Assembly: GCA_040756745.1 (NCBI GenBank)
Contig: JBFLYO010000018.1
Location: forward strand, 6,244 to 70,243
DNA: 64,000 bases
Direction: 5' to 3'
Source: JBFLYO01 sp040756745
Lineage (GTDB): Bacteria > Bacteroidota > Ignavibacteria > UBA10030 > UBA6906
Shown here: positions 28,055 through 36,776 of the stretch, piece after piece
Position numbering within the stretch: the stretch's first letter is position 1
Layout: each line of letters begins with the position of its first letter
Translations under genes and position numbers: made by a program
The notes under the pieces: generated by a model
Seen by the model: the letters and a program-made list of their open reading frames with translations, nothing else
The model's database searches: none
What the model was told of the DNA's origin: nothing

Positions 28055-31000
28055 ATGTATTGTTTCACCGCTCGCCGCGTTTCCTTTCTTCTGCTTTCGT
28101 CGATCCTTGTCGTTTCCCTGCTCTCCTCGGCCCAACCTGTCACCTCAGTCACAACGAACGGAAGCGGAAAATGGGACGTCTCAGCTCCGCACGGCCCGAC
28201 ACAGGACATCGAATTCGACACTGACGAAGGGACATGGATCGACCTGGACGTGAGTCCGGATGGCCGGATGATTGTGTTCGACCTTCTTGGCGATATCTAC
28301 ACTCTTCCTATGGAAGGTGGAGAGGCAAAACTCTTGAGCGGCGGACCTGCAATGGAAGTGCAGCCCCGGTTCAGCCCGGACGGCAGGAGGATTTCCTTCA
28401 CGAGCGACTGCGAGGGAGGAGACAACATCTGGGTAATGGATTTCGATGGCAGTCACCGGCACTCCGTTACAAAAGAGAAGACCCGTCTCCTCAACAATGC
28501 AGTCTGGACGCCCGACGGGCTATATCTTATCGCACGAAAACATTTCGTGAACACTCGCTCTCTGGGAGCAGGTGAGATGTGGCTCTACCACATCAGCGGC
28601 GGAGAGGGCGCTCAGCTCACCAAGCGGCGCAACTGGCAACAGAATGCGGCCGACCCTTGCATCTCCCCAGATGGTCGCTATGTCTACTACGATGAAGATG
28701 TCAGTCCGGGGAATGCGTTCGATTACAACCGCGACCCGTACAAGGGGATTTATGTGATCAATCGGTTCGACCGTGAGACCGGCAAACTCCTGCAGTTTGC
28801 CGGGGGGCCTGGAGGCGCGGTGCGTCCGCAAATCTCACATGACGGGAAGACGCTCGCATTCGTGCGCCGGGTCAGACTGAACAGCGTCCTCTACCTCCGG
28901 ACCATCGAAACCGGCGAGGAATGGCCGCTGTACGAGGGGCTGAGCCGCGATCAGCAGGAGGTCTGGGCGATCTTTGGGCTATATCCGAACTTCGCCTGGA
29001 CGCCGGACGACAAGCACATTGTGATCTCGGCAAAAGGAAAAATCTGGAAAGTCGAGGTAGCCACGGGGAAGGCCACACAGATTCCCTTCCGCGTCCATGT
29101 GCGCCAGACCATTACCGAGGCAATCAGATTCCCTCAGACCGTCGCTCCGGATTCATTCAGCGTGAAGATGCTCCGTTGGGTGACTCCCTCTCCCGACGGG
29201 TCAGCAGTAGTGTATAATGCCCTTGGACATCTCTGGGTGAAAGCACTACCAAACGGTACCCCGCGTCGGCTCACCCCCGAACCGCATTTCGAGTTCTATC
29301 CTTCCTATTCGCCCGACGGCAAGTGGATCGTCTATGCCACCTGGAGCGACGCAGAGAAGGGAGCCATCCGCAAGGTGCCGGCGAACGGCGGGACGTCGAG
29401 ACGACTGACCGCAGTCAAAGGGACATACGCGGAGCCATCGTTCTCGCATGACGGCAGACGAATCGTCTTTGTGAAGCGGGGCGGAGATCTGCTTCGAGGC
29501 CAGACGTTTGCCGCCGATCCAGGCATCTACTGGATTTCGTCTGACGGCGGCCCCATGACACGCATTACCGATGAGGGGTCCTCCCCCCTGTTCAACAGGA
29601 ACGGTGACCGGGTATTCATCATGACCCGGGAGGGTGACAAAGCCGCCCTTGCAAGCGTGGACCTCGAAGGAGAGAGGCGGCGCGTTCATCTGACTTCGGA
29701 CTGGGCACAACAGATTGTCCCATCCCCCGATGAGGAGTGGGTGGCATTTACGGAGCGATATAATTCCTATGTTACCCCCCTACCCCACACGGGGCAGGCG
29801 GTGCAGATCGGGCCGGACAAATCGAATTTCCCCCTGAAGCGGCTGACCCGCGACGCCGGCATGTACCTGCATTGGTCGGCCGACAGCAAAACGATCTATT
29901 GGTCGCTCGGCCCGCAATTCTTCTCCAGGAGACTTTCCAGGACGTTTACCTTCGTGCCGGGAGCGCCCGACTCAATCAATGACAGGCCAGATACGACTTG
30001 GATCAACATTGGCTTCATGGCCGCGACGGACCGCCCCACCGGCAAGATCGCCTTCACCGGAGCTAGGGTGATTACGATGAAAGGGGATGAAGTCCTGACG
30101 TCGGCAACCGTCCTCGTTGAGCGCAACCGGATCGTTGCCGTAGGCCCATCCGTTGCCATCCCGGAAGGGACGAAGGTCGTCGATGCGGAAGGAATGACGA
30201 TCATGCCGGGGATGATCGACGTTCATGCGCACGGGCCCACGGGGAGCGACGGTATCCTCACTGAGCAGAATTGGGCGTTCACTGCAAGCCTGGCCTACGG
30301 CGTTACGACGGAGCACGATCCGTCCAACGATACAGAGGAGGTCTTCGCATCCTCGGAATTGCTGCAAGCGGGACTCACTGTCGGCCCTCGGCTGTTTTCC
30401 ACCGGCACAATTCTCTACGGGGCCGAAGGCAGCTTTAAAGCCATCGTAGATTCGATCGGGGACGCGCGGTCCCACCTTCGTCGACTCAAGGCCGTCGGGG
30501 CGTTCTCAGTCAAGAGCTACAACCAGCCGCGGCGCGACCAGCGACAGGAGATCCTCGCCGCGGCCCGGGAGTTGGGGATCATGGTTGTGCCCGAAGGAGG
30601 GTCGACGTACTTTCACAATCTCGCACAGATCATCGACGGCCACACGGGCGTGGAGCACTCCATTCCAGTCGCTCCGTTGTATAAGGATGCGAAGACGCTC
30701 TTTGCAAGGAGCAGCGTAGGGTATACGCCGACGTTAATCGTGAGCTACGGCGGACTCTTCGGTGAAAACTACTGGTACCAGCACTCTCGCGTGTGGGAGA
30801 ACAGGCGGCTTCTGACGTTCGTCCCGCGTGTTGTCGTTGATGCGCGCTCGAGACGGCGGATGATGGTAGAGGAGGACGATTGGGGTCACCTGGACGTGGC
30901 CCGATCCACACGGGAAATCATTCGACTGGGCGGGAAGGTTCAGCTGGGAGCCCATGGACAGCTTCAGGGTCTGGGTGCCCACTGGGAACTCTGGATGCTT

Positions 31001-31309
31001 GCGCAGGGGGGAATGACGCCGCTGGAGGCGCTTCGCTGCGCGACCCTGTACGGGGCGCAGTATCTGGGGCTCGACAAGGATCTCGGTTCGCTAGAACCAG
31101 GCAAGCTCGCGGACCTCGTCGTAATGGAGAAAAATCCGCTGGACGATATCCGGAACAGCGAATCGATCCGGTACGTTATGGTCAACGGAAGGCTCTTCGA
31201 CGCGGCGACGATGAACCAGATCGGGAACCATCCGGCGACGCGTCGGCCGTTCTTTTGGGATGGAGGAAAGGATCCTGCCGCGATCCAGGTGAATCAGGGA
31301 GAAGAATAG
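28055..31309 (+). CDS. TolB-type propeller fused to amidohydrolase
   Basis: A protein of 1084 aa. Signal peptide (FLLLSSILVVSLLSSAQ), then two sets of PD40/TolB propeller repeats to about residue 650 (DVSPDGRMIVFDLLGD, SPDGRRISFTSD, SYSPDGKWIVYATWS). From about 670 to 1070 it is a metal-dependent amidohydrolase: MPGMIDVHAHGPTG with the HxH pair, conserved His residues in GVEHSIP and GAHGQLQGLGAHWE, and the family ending LGSLEPGKLADLVVMEKNPL. This fusion is widespread in Bacteroidota and is thought to hydrolyse peptides or cyclic amides in the periplasm; the substrate is unknown. queE starts 9 bp downstream without obvious functional relation. Confidence 0.93.
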   Translation: MYCFTARRVSFLLLSSILVVSLLSSAQPVTSVTTNGSGKWDVSAPHGPTQDIEFDTDEGTWIDLDVSPDGRMIVFDLLGDIYTLPMEGGEAKLLSGGPAMEVQPRFSPDGRRISFTSDCEGGDNIWVMDFDGSHRHSVTKEKTRLLNNAVWTPDGLYLIARKHFVNTRSLGAGEMWLYHISGGEGAQLTKRRNWQQNAADPCISPDGRYVYYDEDVSPGNAFDYNRDPYKGIYVINRFDRETGKLLQFAGGPGGAVRPQISHDGKTLAFVRRVRLNSVLYLRTIETGEEWPLYEGLSRDQQEVWAIFGLYPNFAWTPDDKHIVISAKGKIWKVEVATGKATQIPFRVHVRQTITEAIRFPQTVAPDSFSVKMLRWVTPSPDGSAVVYNALGHLWVKALPNGTPRRLTPEPHFEFYPSYSPDGKWIVYATWSDAEKGAIRKVPANGGTSRRLTAVKGTYAEPSFSHDGRRIVFVKRGGDLLRGQTFAADPGIYWISSDGGPMTRITDEGSSPLFNRNGDRVFIMTREGDKAALASVDLEGERRRVHLTSDWAQQIVPSPDEEWVAFTERYNSYVTPLPHTGQAVQIGPDKSNFPLKRLTRDAGMYLHWSADSKTIYWSLGPQFFSRRLSRTFTFVPGAPDSINDRPDTTWINIGFMAATDRPTGKIAFTGARVITMKGDEVLTSATVLVERNRIVAVGPSVAIPEGTKVVDAEGMTIMPGMIDVHAHGPTGSDGILTEQNWAFTASLAYGVTTEHDPSNDTEEVFASSELLQAGLTVGPRLFSTGTILYGAEGSFKAIVDSIGDARSHLRRLKAVGAFSVKSYNQPRRDQRQEILAAARELGIMVVPEGGSTYFHNLAQIIDGHTGVEHSIPVAPLYKDAKTLFARSSVGYTPTLIVSYGGLFGENYWYQHSRVWENRRLLTFVPRVVVDARSRRRMMVEEDDWGHLDVARSTREIIRLGGKVQLGAHGQLQGLGAHWELWMLAQGGMTPLEALRCATLYGAQYLGLDKDLGSLEPGKLADLVVMEKNPLDDIRNSESIRYVMVNGRLFDAATMNQIGNHPATRRPFFWDGGKDPAAIQVNQGEE

Positions 31310-31318
31310 GCTGAAAGC

Positions 31319-31960
31319 TTGGCGTATTACGTCAAAGAGATATACTACACGATCCAGGGGGAAGGAGCTCTGACAGGGAGACCTGCCGTGTTCTGCCGGT
31401 TTGCCGGGTGCAACCTCTGGACGGGCCGTGAAGAAGATCGCGGGTCGGCCGTATGTAAATTCTGCGACACGGAGTTTGTCGGCACCAACGGTCCTGGTGG
31501 CGGAGAGTTTCGCTCGGCCGACGAGCTGGCAGAAGCGGTGGTTGCAGAGTGGCCGGGCGGAGAACGACTGACGGTTCGGCCATTTGTTGTCTGTACCGGA
31601 GGGGAACCGCTGCTGCAAATGGATCAGGACCTTGTCGACGCCATGCACAACCGAGGCCTCGAGATCGCTATCGAAACGAACGGGACAAGACTTCCTCCCG
31701 GAGGAATCGACTGGATCTGCGTGAGTCCGAAGGCCGGAGCTGAACTCGTGCTGAAGAGCGGAGACGAGCTCAAGCTAGTCTACCCGCAACCGGGTGCGGA
31801 ACCTGAGCTCTATGAACACCTGGAATTTGAGCACTTCTCACTCCAGCCAATGGATGGGCCTGAGCGGGAGGCAAACACGAAATTGACCGTTGAGTATTGT
31901 CTGAAGAATCCTCGATGGCGTCTCAGTTTACAGGTGCACAAGTACCTGGAAGTCCCTTGA
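31319..31960 (+). CDS. queE: 7-carboxy-7-deazaguanine synthase QueE
   Basis: A protein of 213 aa with a TTG start. Radical SAM enzyme that converts 6-carboxytetrahydropterin to CDG in the queuosine/7-deazaguanine pathway. The N-terminus has YTIQGEGALTGRPAVFCRFAGCNLW; the cluster cysteines follow the long-spaced CX14CX2C arrangement (CNLW...CKFC), as known for Burkholderia-type QueE, rather than CX3CX2C. CTGGEPLLQ and IETNGT are also typical. It lies 9 bp after the amidohydrolase gene and so may be co-transcribed with it. No other queuosine gene is in the window. Confidence 0.95.
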   Translation: MAYYVKEIYYTIQGEGALTGRPAVFCRFAGCNLWTGREEDRGSAVCKFCDTEFVGTNGPGGGEFRSADELAEAVVAEWPGGERLTVRPFVVCTGGEPLLQMDQDLVDAMHNRGLEIAIETNGTRLPPGGIDWICVSPKAGAELVLKSGDELKLVYPQPGAEPELYEHLEFEHFSLQPMDGPEREANTKLTVEYCLKNPRWRLSLQVHKYLEVP

Positions 31961-32043
31961 TGTGCTAGGCCGTGGTGGGGTCCGTTCAGTGTCCCGCCCA
32001 GGCAAGGAGACCTCCTCATCAACCGAGGAACGGCTGCGCAGGT

Positions 32044-33192
32044 TCAATCACCTGGTTTATCTGGGATTGTCCCAAGTAACGCGCATAAGGCCTCCGACAT
32101 CGCAGTGGCGTACTCAGCCCCCAGCTCCCGCCTGAACAGAAGCGCAACACCGCCCTCGCGCGCGGGTTTCCACTCCACAATCGCATCAGCGTTCACCGTT
32201 GCCGCAATGGGCTCCAGCTCCCATTGCCATACCCTCTCGCCTCCAACCGCCTCCGACGGAATGAACCTCCACCCTTCCGACATTCTCGCGAGAACCCGGC
32301 CCGCCGCCATGACGAGCGACGCCGTGGACCACATGTTTCTCTCCTCATTGAGAATGCGCTCCCAGCTCCGTTGAGCGTTCGTTGAATCCCGCCGTTCGTC
32401 ATTCAGTCCCGCTGAGAATTCCTCCGTGAACCAACCGCGGAATCCACGGCTGAGGCTCTTGAAGATCGCTGCGTGGCTCGTGTGCCAGTAGGTACCATGT
32501 TCATGATTGGGATCGGATGATCCCCGTTCCGTGGCGCAAGGATACCATCGGATCGGCAGTCCGCTGTTCCATAGGCAGATATACGCATGAGGGTCCAGGT
32601 CAACATTCCATTCTTTTTTCGGTCCGGCAAGTGATCCGGCATTGAGGAGGACGGAACTGACCTTCGACCTGACCAGACCGGGGGACCGGTTGAAGGCCGC
32701 CGCCAGGATTCGCGCGGATCCCACCACCGAGATCACAACTTTCTCATTCGACTCCTCAAGCGTTTCAAGCAGAAGCCTAATGCCCGACTGTTCAGTGGCA
32801 GGTCTGTCAGCGATGTCGTCAATCGGGCTTTTAAGCGGTTGCATCGGACCGGCAGCGACAGGTATTGATCTAGCGAGGATCTCCGCAAGCGACGTCACGG
32901 CACGGAAGCCTGGTTTTCGCCGAACCAGCCCTCTCGATAGTTTTTCCGACAGGTATTTCTCCGTCGGGTCCAGGATTACCGCCTTAAGGTCATACTCCGG
33001 TAGAGCGGCTGCGGTAGCCAGATCGATGTGATCGTCCGGGTCTTGAGGGGGATGGTACAGATCTGTAGTGTGGATGAGGGGAATTCTGGTGGGGTCTCCA
33101 TCAGCGCAGGCTCCTCTCGACTGTTCGCGCCTCATTATGCCCCATCCAGTGATTACAGCAGCAATCGAAGCGAGGGCTGAGCGTCGGTTCAT
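32044..33192 (-). CDS. Nucleoside-hydrolase-superfamily-like exported protein
   Basis: A protein of 382 aa from ATG 33192; a longer frame to 33312 would include the promoter. The N-terminus (MNRRSALASIAAVITGWGI) is an export signal. The body starts with IHTTDLYHPPQDPDDHIDLA, a variant of the Asp cluster that binds calcium in inosine-uridine nucleoside hydrolases (usual DTDPGIDDA), and later has VVISVVGSARILAAAF and LNAGS. The Asp cluster is imperfect, so activity on nucleosides is uncertain. Divergent from the PAP2-like gene with overlapping promoters. Confidence 0.7.
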   Translation of the reverse strand: MNRRSALASIAAVITGWGIMRREQSRGACADGDPTRIPLIHTTDLYHPPQDPDDHIDLATAAALPEYDLKAVILDPTEKYLSEKLSRGLVRRKPGFRAVTSLAEILARSIPVAAGPMQPLKSPIDDIADRPATEQSGIRLLLETLEESNEKVVISVVGSARILAAAFNRSPGLVRSKVSSVLLNAGSLAGPKKEWNVDLDPHAYICLWNSGLPIRWYPCATERGSSDPNHEHGTYWHTSHAAIFKSLSRGFRGWFTEEFSAGLNDERRDSTNAQRSWERILNEERNMWSTASLVMAAGRVLARMSEGWRFIPSEAVGGERVWQWELEPIAATVNADAIVEWKPAREGGVALLFRRELGAEYATAMSEALCALLGTIPDKPGD

Positions 33193-33222
33193 CGTTCGAT
33201 TGGGTGGCGTGAGTGTACGTGC

Positions 33223-33251
33223 AGAGTAAGAAATGGGTGCGAGAATGTCAA
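33223..33251 (-). promoter_or_regulatory. Promoter of nucleoside-hydrolase-like gene
   Basis: On the minus strand TTGACA (33251-33246), 17-bp spacer, TACTCT (33228-33223), about 30 bp upstream of ATG 33192. Confidence 0.6.
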
Positions 33252-33261
33252 AAATCAGGGC

Positions 33262-33290
33262 TTGAGAATCGAGTACGACTGCTGTATATT
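33262..33290 (+). promoter_or_regulatory. Promoter of PAP2-like/ldh genes
   Basis: TTGAGA, 17-bp spacer, TATATT, about 50 bp upstream of ATG 33343. Its -35 lies 11 bp from the -35 of the divergent minus-strand promoter. Confidence 0.6.
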
Positions 33291-33342
33291 GCTCAGCATA
33301 CCCTTGCCACACTAGTCAGGCGAGGGTTTTTCGTGAGCCACC

Positions 33343-34014
33343 ATGAATATTGTCAAGACATGGCGCACGGCCCTTCGCGGCCGGGTGTATCGAGATCAGC
33401 TGATCACCTCAGTCGTCGTTCTGGCTGTCGCAGTCCCTCTCACCGGCTCGTTCTTGAACTACATCGGCGCCCGGATGGGAACGGTCCTTCACGACCCCCT
33501 GCTTGAGCTCTTCCCCCCCGTCGATTTTAAATGGATCACCTTCGGTCTCATCTACGCGGGACTCGGGTTCGGTGTTATTTTTCTCCTCCTTCATCCTTAC
33601 GCCTTACTGCTCGCCCTGCGCGGGTTGATCGTCCTGATCGGCATCCGCGTCGTGTGCCTCCTCCTGGTCCCCTTAGACCCGCCTGACGCTTCTATTCCCC
33701 TCGTGGATCCGTTTGTTCAGTTGCCCGGGATTCGGGCTGTCAACGCCAGGGACCTCTTCTTCTCCTGGCAGGTCGCGATCATGGCGTTGTTCGTGTTCAC
33801 CGCTCGCTGGAACGACATGAAGATCATTTTCACCTGCGTCGCTGTCGCCGTCTCAGCCCTTCTGTTGCTTCAACATGCGCACTACACCATTGATATCATC
33901 GCCGCCCCCTGTTTCGCATACGTGGCATTCGCGATCGCACGATGGCGTACGGTTCAGGAGGTCGTCGGGCCACCCGGCAGGATCGCCAACGAGAAAGTCG
34001 TTTCACGCACGTGA
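33343..34014 (+). CDS. PAP2/sphingomyelin-synthase-like membrane protein, catalytic His replaced
   Basis: A protein of 223 aa with about six transmembrane helices (LITSVVVLAVAVPLTGSF, FGLIYAGLGFGVIFLLLH, MALFVFTARW, IIFTCVAVAVSALLLL). The C-terminal pattern resembles PAP2_C/sphingomyelin synthase-related proteins: ARDLFFSWQVA matches the usual D-FFSGHTA block, and HAHYTIDIIAAP matches HYTxDV. The His of SGHT is replaced by Gln here (SWQV), while the second His and the Asp are kept. Known enzymes move lipid phosphate or head groups; this one may be inactive or altered. It is 60 bp upstream of ldh and may be co-transcribed. Confidence 0.65.
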   Translation: MNIVKTWRTALRGRVYRDQLITSVVVLAVAVPLTGSFLNYIGARMGTVLHDPLLELFPPVDFKWITFGLIYAGLGFGVIFLLLHPYALLLALRGLIVLIGIRVVCLLLVPLDPPDASIPLVDPFVQLPGIRAVNARDLFFSWQVAIMALFVFTARWNDMKIIFTCVAVAVSALLLLQHAHYTIDIIAAPCFAYVAFAIARWRTVQEVVGPPGRIANEKVVSRT

Positions 34015-34074
34015 CGCACCGATGGACCCTATCGCACTGAAAGTCGGGGAAACCGGACAGCAATTGAGGCGCTC

Positions 34075-35040
34075 ATGGGTTTTGACGCTGCACGCAAGGT
34101 AAGCATCATCGGCACGGGCCTGGTCGGTTCCTCCTTCGCCTATGCCCTGATGATCCGCGGGATCGCCTCGGAGATGAACCTCGTGGACATCAACAGAGAG
34201 AAAGCAATCGGCGAAACGATGGATTTCGACCACGGTCTTTCGTTCGTCCGGCCGATGAAGATCGCTGCCGGAGGGTACGAAGACTGTGCAGGTTCCCAGG
34301 TGGTCGTTATCGCCGCCGGTGCTTCACAGAAACCTGGGGAGACACGTCTGGACTTGCTTGCCCGCAACGCTGCGATCTTCCGTGAAATCGTGCCGAAGGT
34401 CGTCCGGCACAATCCGGACGGGATCATCCTGATCGCCACAAACCCAGTAGATATTCTCACATACGTCTCGCTGGGAGTGTCGAGGCTTCCGCCCTCTCGC
34501 GTTATTGGGTCGGGCACGATACTCGACACTTCACGCTTTCGCTTCCTGCTGGGCAGGTATTACGGCGTGGACGCCCGGAGCGTACACGCGTACATAATTG
34601 GAGAACATGGTGACAGCGAAATCCCCGTCTGGAGTCTGGCAAACATCGGCGGAGTGCGGCTGCAGGAATTCGCTCCGCTGAGGAACAAGACCTATGTCCA
34701 GAAAGATATGGACGCGATCTTCGTGCAGGTCCGGGATGCGGCCTACGAGATCATCACGCGCAAGGGAGCGACGTATTATGCAATCGGACTGGGGCTCCTC
34801 TCGATTGTTGAGGCCATTCTCGGGGACTATCGAAGGGTGCTGTCCGTTTCAACGCTGATGACCGGACAACACGGGGTACGGAACATGTGCCTGAGTCTCC
34901 CCTGCGTCGTGGGCGCCGCGGGCGTGGAGGAGGTGCTTACACTGAACATCGACCAGAAGGAGGAATCGGGATTCCAGGCATCGGCAGAGAAGCTCCGCTC
35001 AACACTGAGGATCCTGGAGTCCGGCACGGAACAGCACTGA
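34075..35040 (+). CDS. ldh: L-lactate dehydrogenase
   Basis: A protein of 321 aa. NAD-binding GTGLVGSSFAYAL, the specificity loop ASQKPGETRLDLL with Gln at the position that separates lactate from malate dehydrogenases (Arg in MDH), catalytic His in IIGEHGDSEIPVWS and the substrate Arg nearby. It interconverts pyruvate and lactate with NADH, recycling NAD during fermentation. Allosteric control by fructose-1,6-bisphosphate cannot be judged. It follows the PAP2-like gene by 60 bp and converges on a lipoprotein gene. Confidence 0.93.
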   Translation: MGFDAARKVSIIGTGLVGSSFAYALMIRGIASEMNLVDINREKAIGETMDFDHGLSFVRPMKIAAGGYEDCAGSQVVVIAAGASQKPGETRLDLLARNAAIFREIVPKVVRHNPDGIILIATNPVDILTYVSLGVSRLPPSRVIGSGTILDTSRFRFLLGRYYGVDARSVHAYIIGEHGDSEIPVWSLANIGGVRLQEFAPLRNKTYVQKDMDAIFVQVRDAAYEIITRKGATYYAIGLGLLSIVEAILGDYRRVLSVSTLMTGQHGVRNMCLSLPCVVGAAGVEEVLTLNIDQKEESGFQASAEKLRSTLRILESGTEQH

Positions 35041-35068
35041 GGTGGCCTCCTCAACGTCGTTCCCTCCT

Positions 35069-36451
35069 TCAATTTGGTCTCGTCACAAAGGCAAAGCTGT
35101 ACGCCCCTTTCATCGGAACTCCGTACATGTCGTGCGCGGCCGTGGAGATCGTCACGGTATATTTCGTGTTTGGCTGGAAGTTCCCTGCCGGGGTGAAAAC
35201 CACCTGCGACGGATTGTCATAGGGATAGGTGCCGGCAAATGCAAACGATCCCGTGATGGACGGGGTGATCGAAAACGCCTGTTGTATTGAAGACAGCAGC
35301 ACATACGAATTGAACGAGAGCACGATTGTCTGCTGGAGGGGGACATACAGTTGCGCGTTTGCAGGATACGTGTATTGTACGCGAAGCGGTGACGTCCTGA
35401 ACCAGAAGCTGAAATCCTGCGACAGCGGGATCCCGTCCCGGTCGCGCGCCGTCCCGGCAATGGTGACATTGATTGTCGTATCGGAGAGGAACGGCCCCCC
35501 CGTATAAATCTTCATCTGATTCCCATCGGGCCAGAGGAACAATCTATTCATCGGAGGAGAGATTGACGTCGCAGCTTCAGTGGACGCAGGATCCATCCGA
35601 CGCGGGAATGTGATCAGGATGCCGGAGTTTGAAATCGGCTCGACATTGATATCGCCGTGCATCGGCGAGGTTTGAATGCCGTAGATGGTCGTATATGACT
35701 GCACGGTGCTGAACCGGAATGTAAGTGGAAATCGCAGGTGTACTCCGCTCGTATCATGTGCTTCGGTCGAGATTCTCACCGTATAGGTTGTATCAACGTA
35801 TGAGTCCTTTCTGGACATTGAATAGGTAACAGCGGTGACCTTGCTGAACGTCGTTATGGTGGCTCCCGGTTCGAACTCCCCCGCGGCTGCATCAGTGTAT
35901 AGTGTCCTCATCGGCGCGCTGGTGTAGTTTCCCCAAATGAAGACCCCCTCGCTCGCCGGAACGGTTGAAAACGCACGTTCGACGCTCACACGATCCATCG
36001 GATGCGTGAAGAGAATGGAGATGGCAATCCGGCCGTATCGCCAATCATACACGATCTCGCCGTTGTCCTCCGGGTAGAATCGGTCAACGAGGTCAGGTAC
36101 CGTGGAGAGGTTGATGTCTCCCAGATACGTCACCCCGCCCCCCTGAATCTGGACGTTTGTCCGCTGATAGATGCGGAAGGACTCTGTGGAGATTGTCACA
36201 TCGTAATTACCGATCCGCAGATCACGGAACGCGAACGACCCGTCCATAGGATTGATCAGCTGAGAATCTATCGGGTCAACCTGGCTCACAAAGACCTTCG
36301 CACCTGAGGATTTCTGGAGGACGCGGCCAATGAGATCCCCATGGAGCAGATCGTTCGTCAACTCCTTTGGAATCTGTGGCTCGATAATCGTCTCTTTGCA
36401 GGCGAACAGGACAAAGGCAAGAGCGAAACAGCAGAGCTGATAGGGTTTCAT
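35069..36451 (-). CDS. Lipoprotein with Ig-like (Big_5) repeats
   Basis: A protein of 460 aa from ATG 36451, 10 bp after GAGGAGG; a longer frame to 36535 is rejected. The signal sequence ends in a lipobox-like Cys (FALAFVLFACKE). After a carboxypeptidase-regulatory-like N-terminal domain (AFRDLRIGNYDVTIST) there are three or more SbsA/Big_5 Ig-like modules, each with GxxxVEPxS...I.FP..MD and ...T.YTVTISTAAHD motifs. Such lipoproteins are surface scaffolds. No partner is adjacent. Confidence 0.82.
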   Translation of the reverse strand: MKPYQLCCFALAFVLFACKETIIEPQIPKELTNDLLHGDLIGRVLQKSSGAKVFVSQVDPIDSQLINPMDGSFAFRDLRIGNYDVTISTESFRIYQRTNVQIQGGGVTYLGDINLSTVPDLVDRFYPEDNGEIVYDWRYGRIAISILFTHPMDRVSVERAFSTVPASEGVFIWGNYTSAPMRTLYTDAAAGEFEPGATITTFSKVTAVTYSMSRKDSYVDTTYTVRISTEAHDTSGVHLRFPLTFRFSTVQSYTTIYGIQTSPMHGDINVEPISNSGILITFPRRMDPASTEAATSISPPMNRLFLWPDGNQMKIYTGGPFLSDTTINVTIAGTARDRDGIPLSQDFSFWFRTSPLRVQYTYPANAQLYVPLQQTIVLSFNSYVLLSSIQQAFSITPSITGSFAFAGTYPYDNPSQVVFTPAGNFQPNTKYTVTISTAAHDMYGVPMKGAYSFAFVTRPN

Positions 36452-36731
36452 GGCGGGGCCCTCCTCGGCTGTCGAATGCTGGCGTACGAAGTCCGGCGGT
36501 AACCACCGCCGTTCTATGTCATCAAGATATTGCACACCCCCTCGAGAATCAATAACGTGGCCGGTGGAGTGCGAGGGATCGACCGACGGGGCATGAATGA
36601 ACGAATTGACAGGTTTTAACAGCGGCGAAGGGCGTCCTCCCTTGATGCGACCAAGCTGTCCCCCCAGCGGATCCGATTGACATCAGTCGTTTTGTGGGTC
36701 CCAAAGAAATCGAATTGAGTTTTCCTTACGT

Positions 36732-36760
36732 TTGTTTCTGAGACGCCCCTCTGCTACCTT
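36732..36760 (+). promoter_or_regulatory. Promoter of DUF362 gene
   Basis: TTGTTT, 17-bp spacer, TACCTT, ending 16 bp upstream of ATG 36777. It supports that ATG over the earlier in-frame TTG at 36732, which is inside the promoter. Confidence 0.5.
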
Positions 36761-36776
36761 GGTTGAGAGTTCCATA

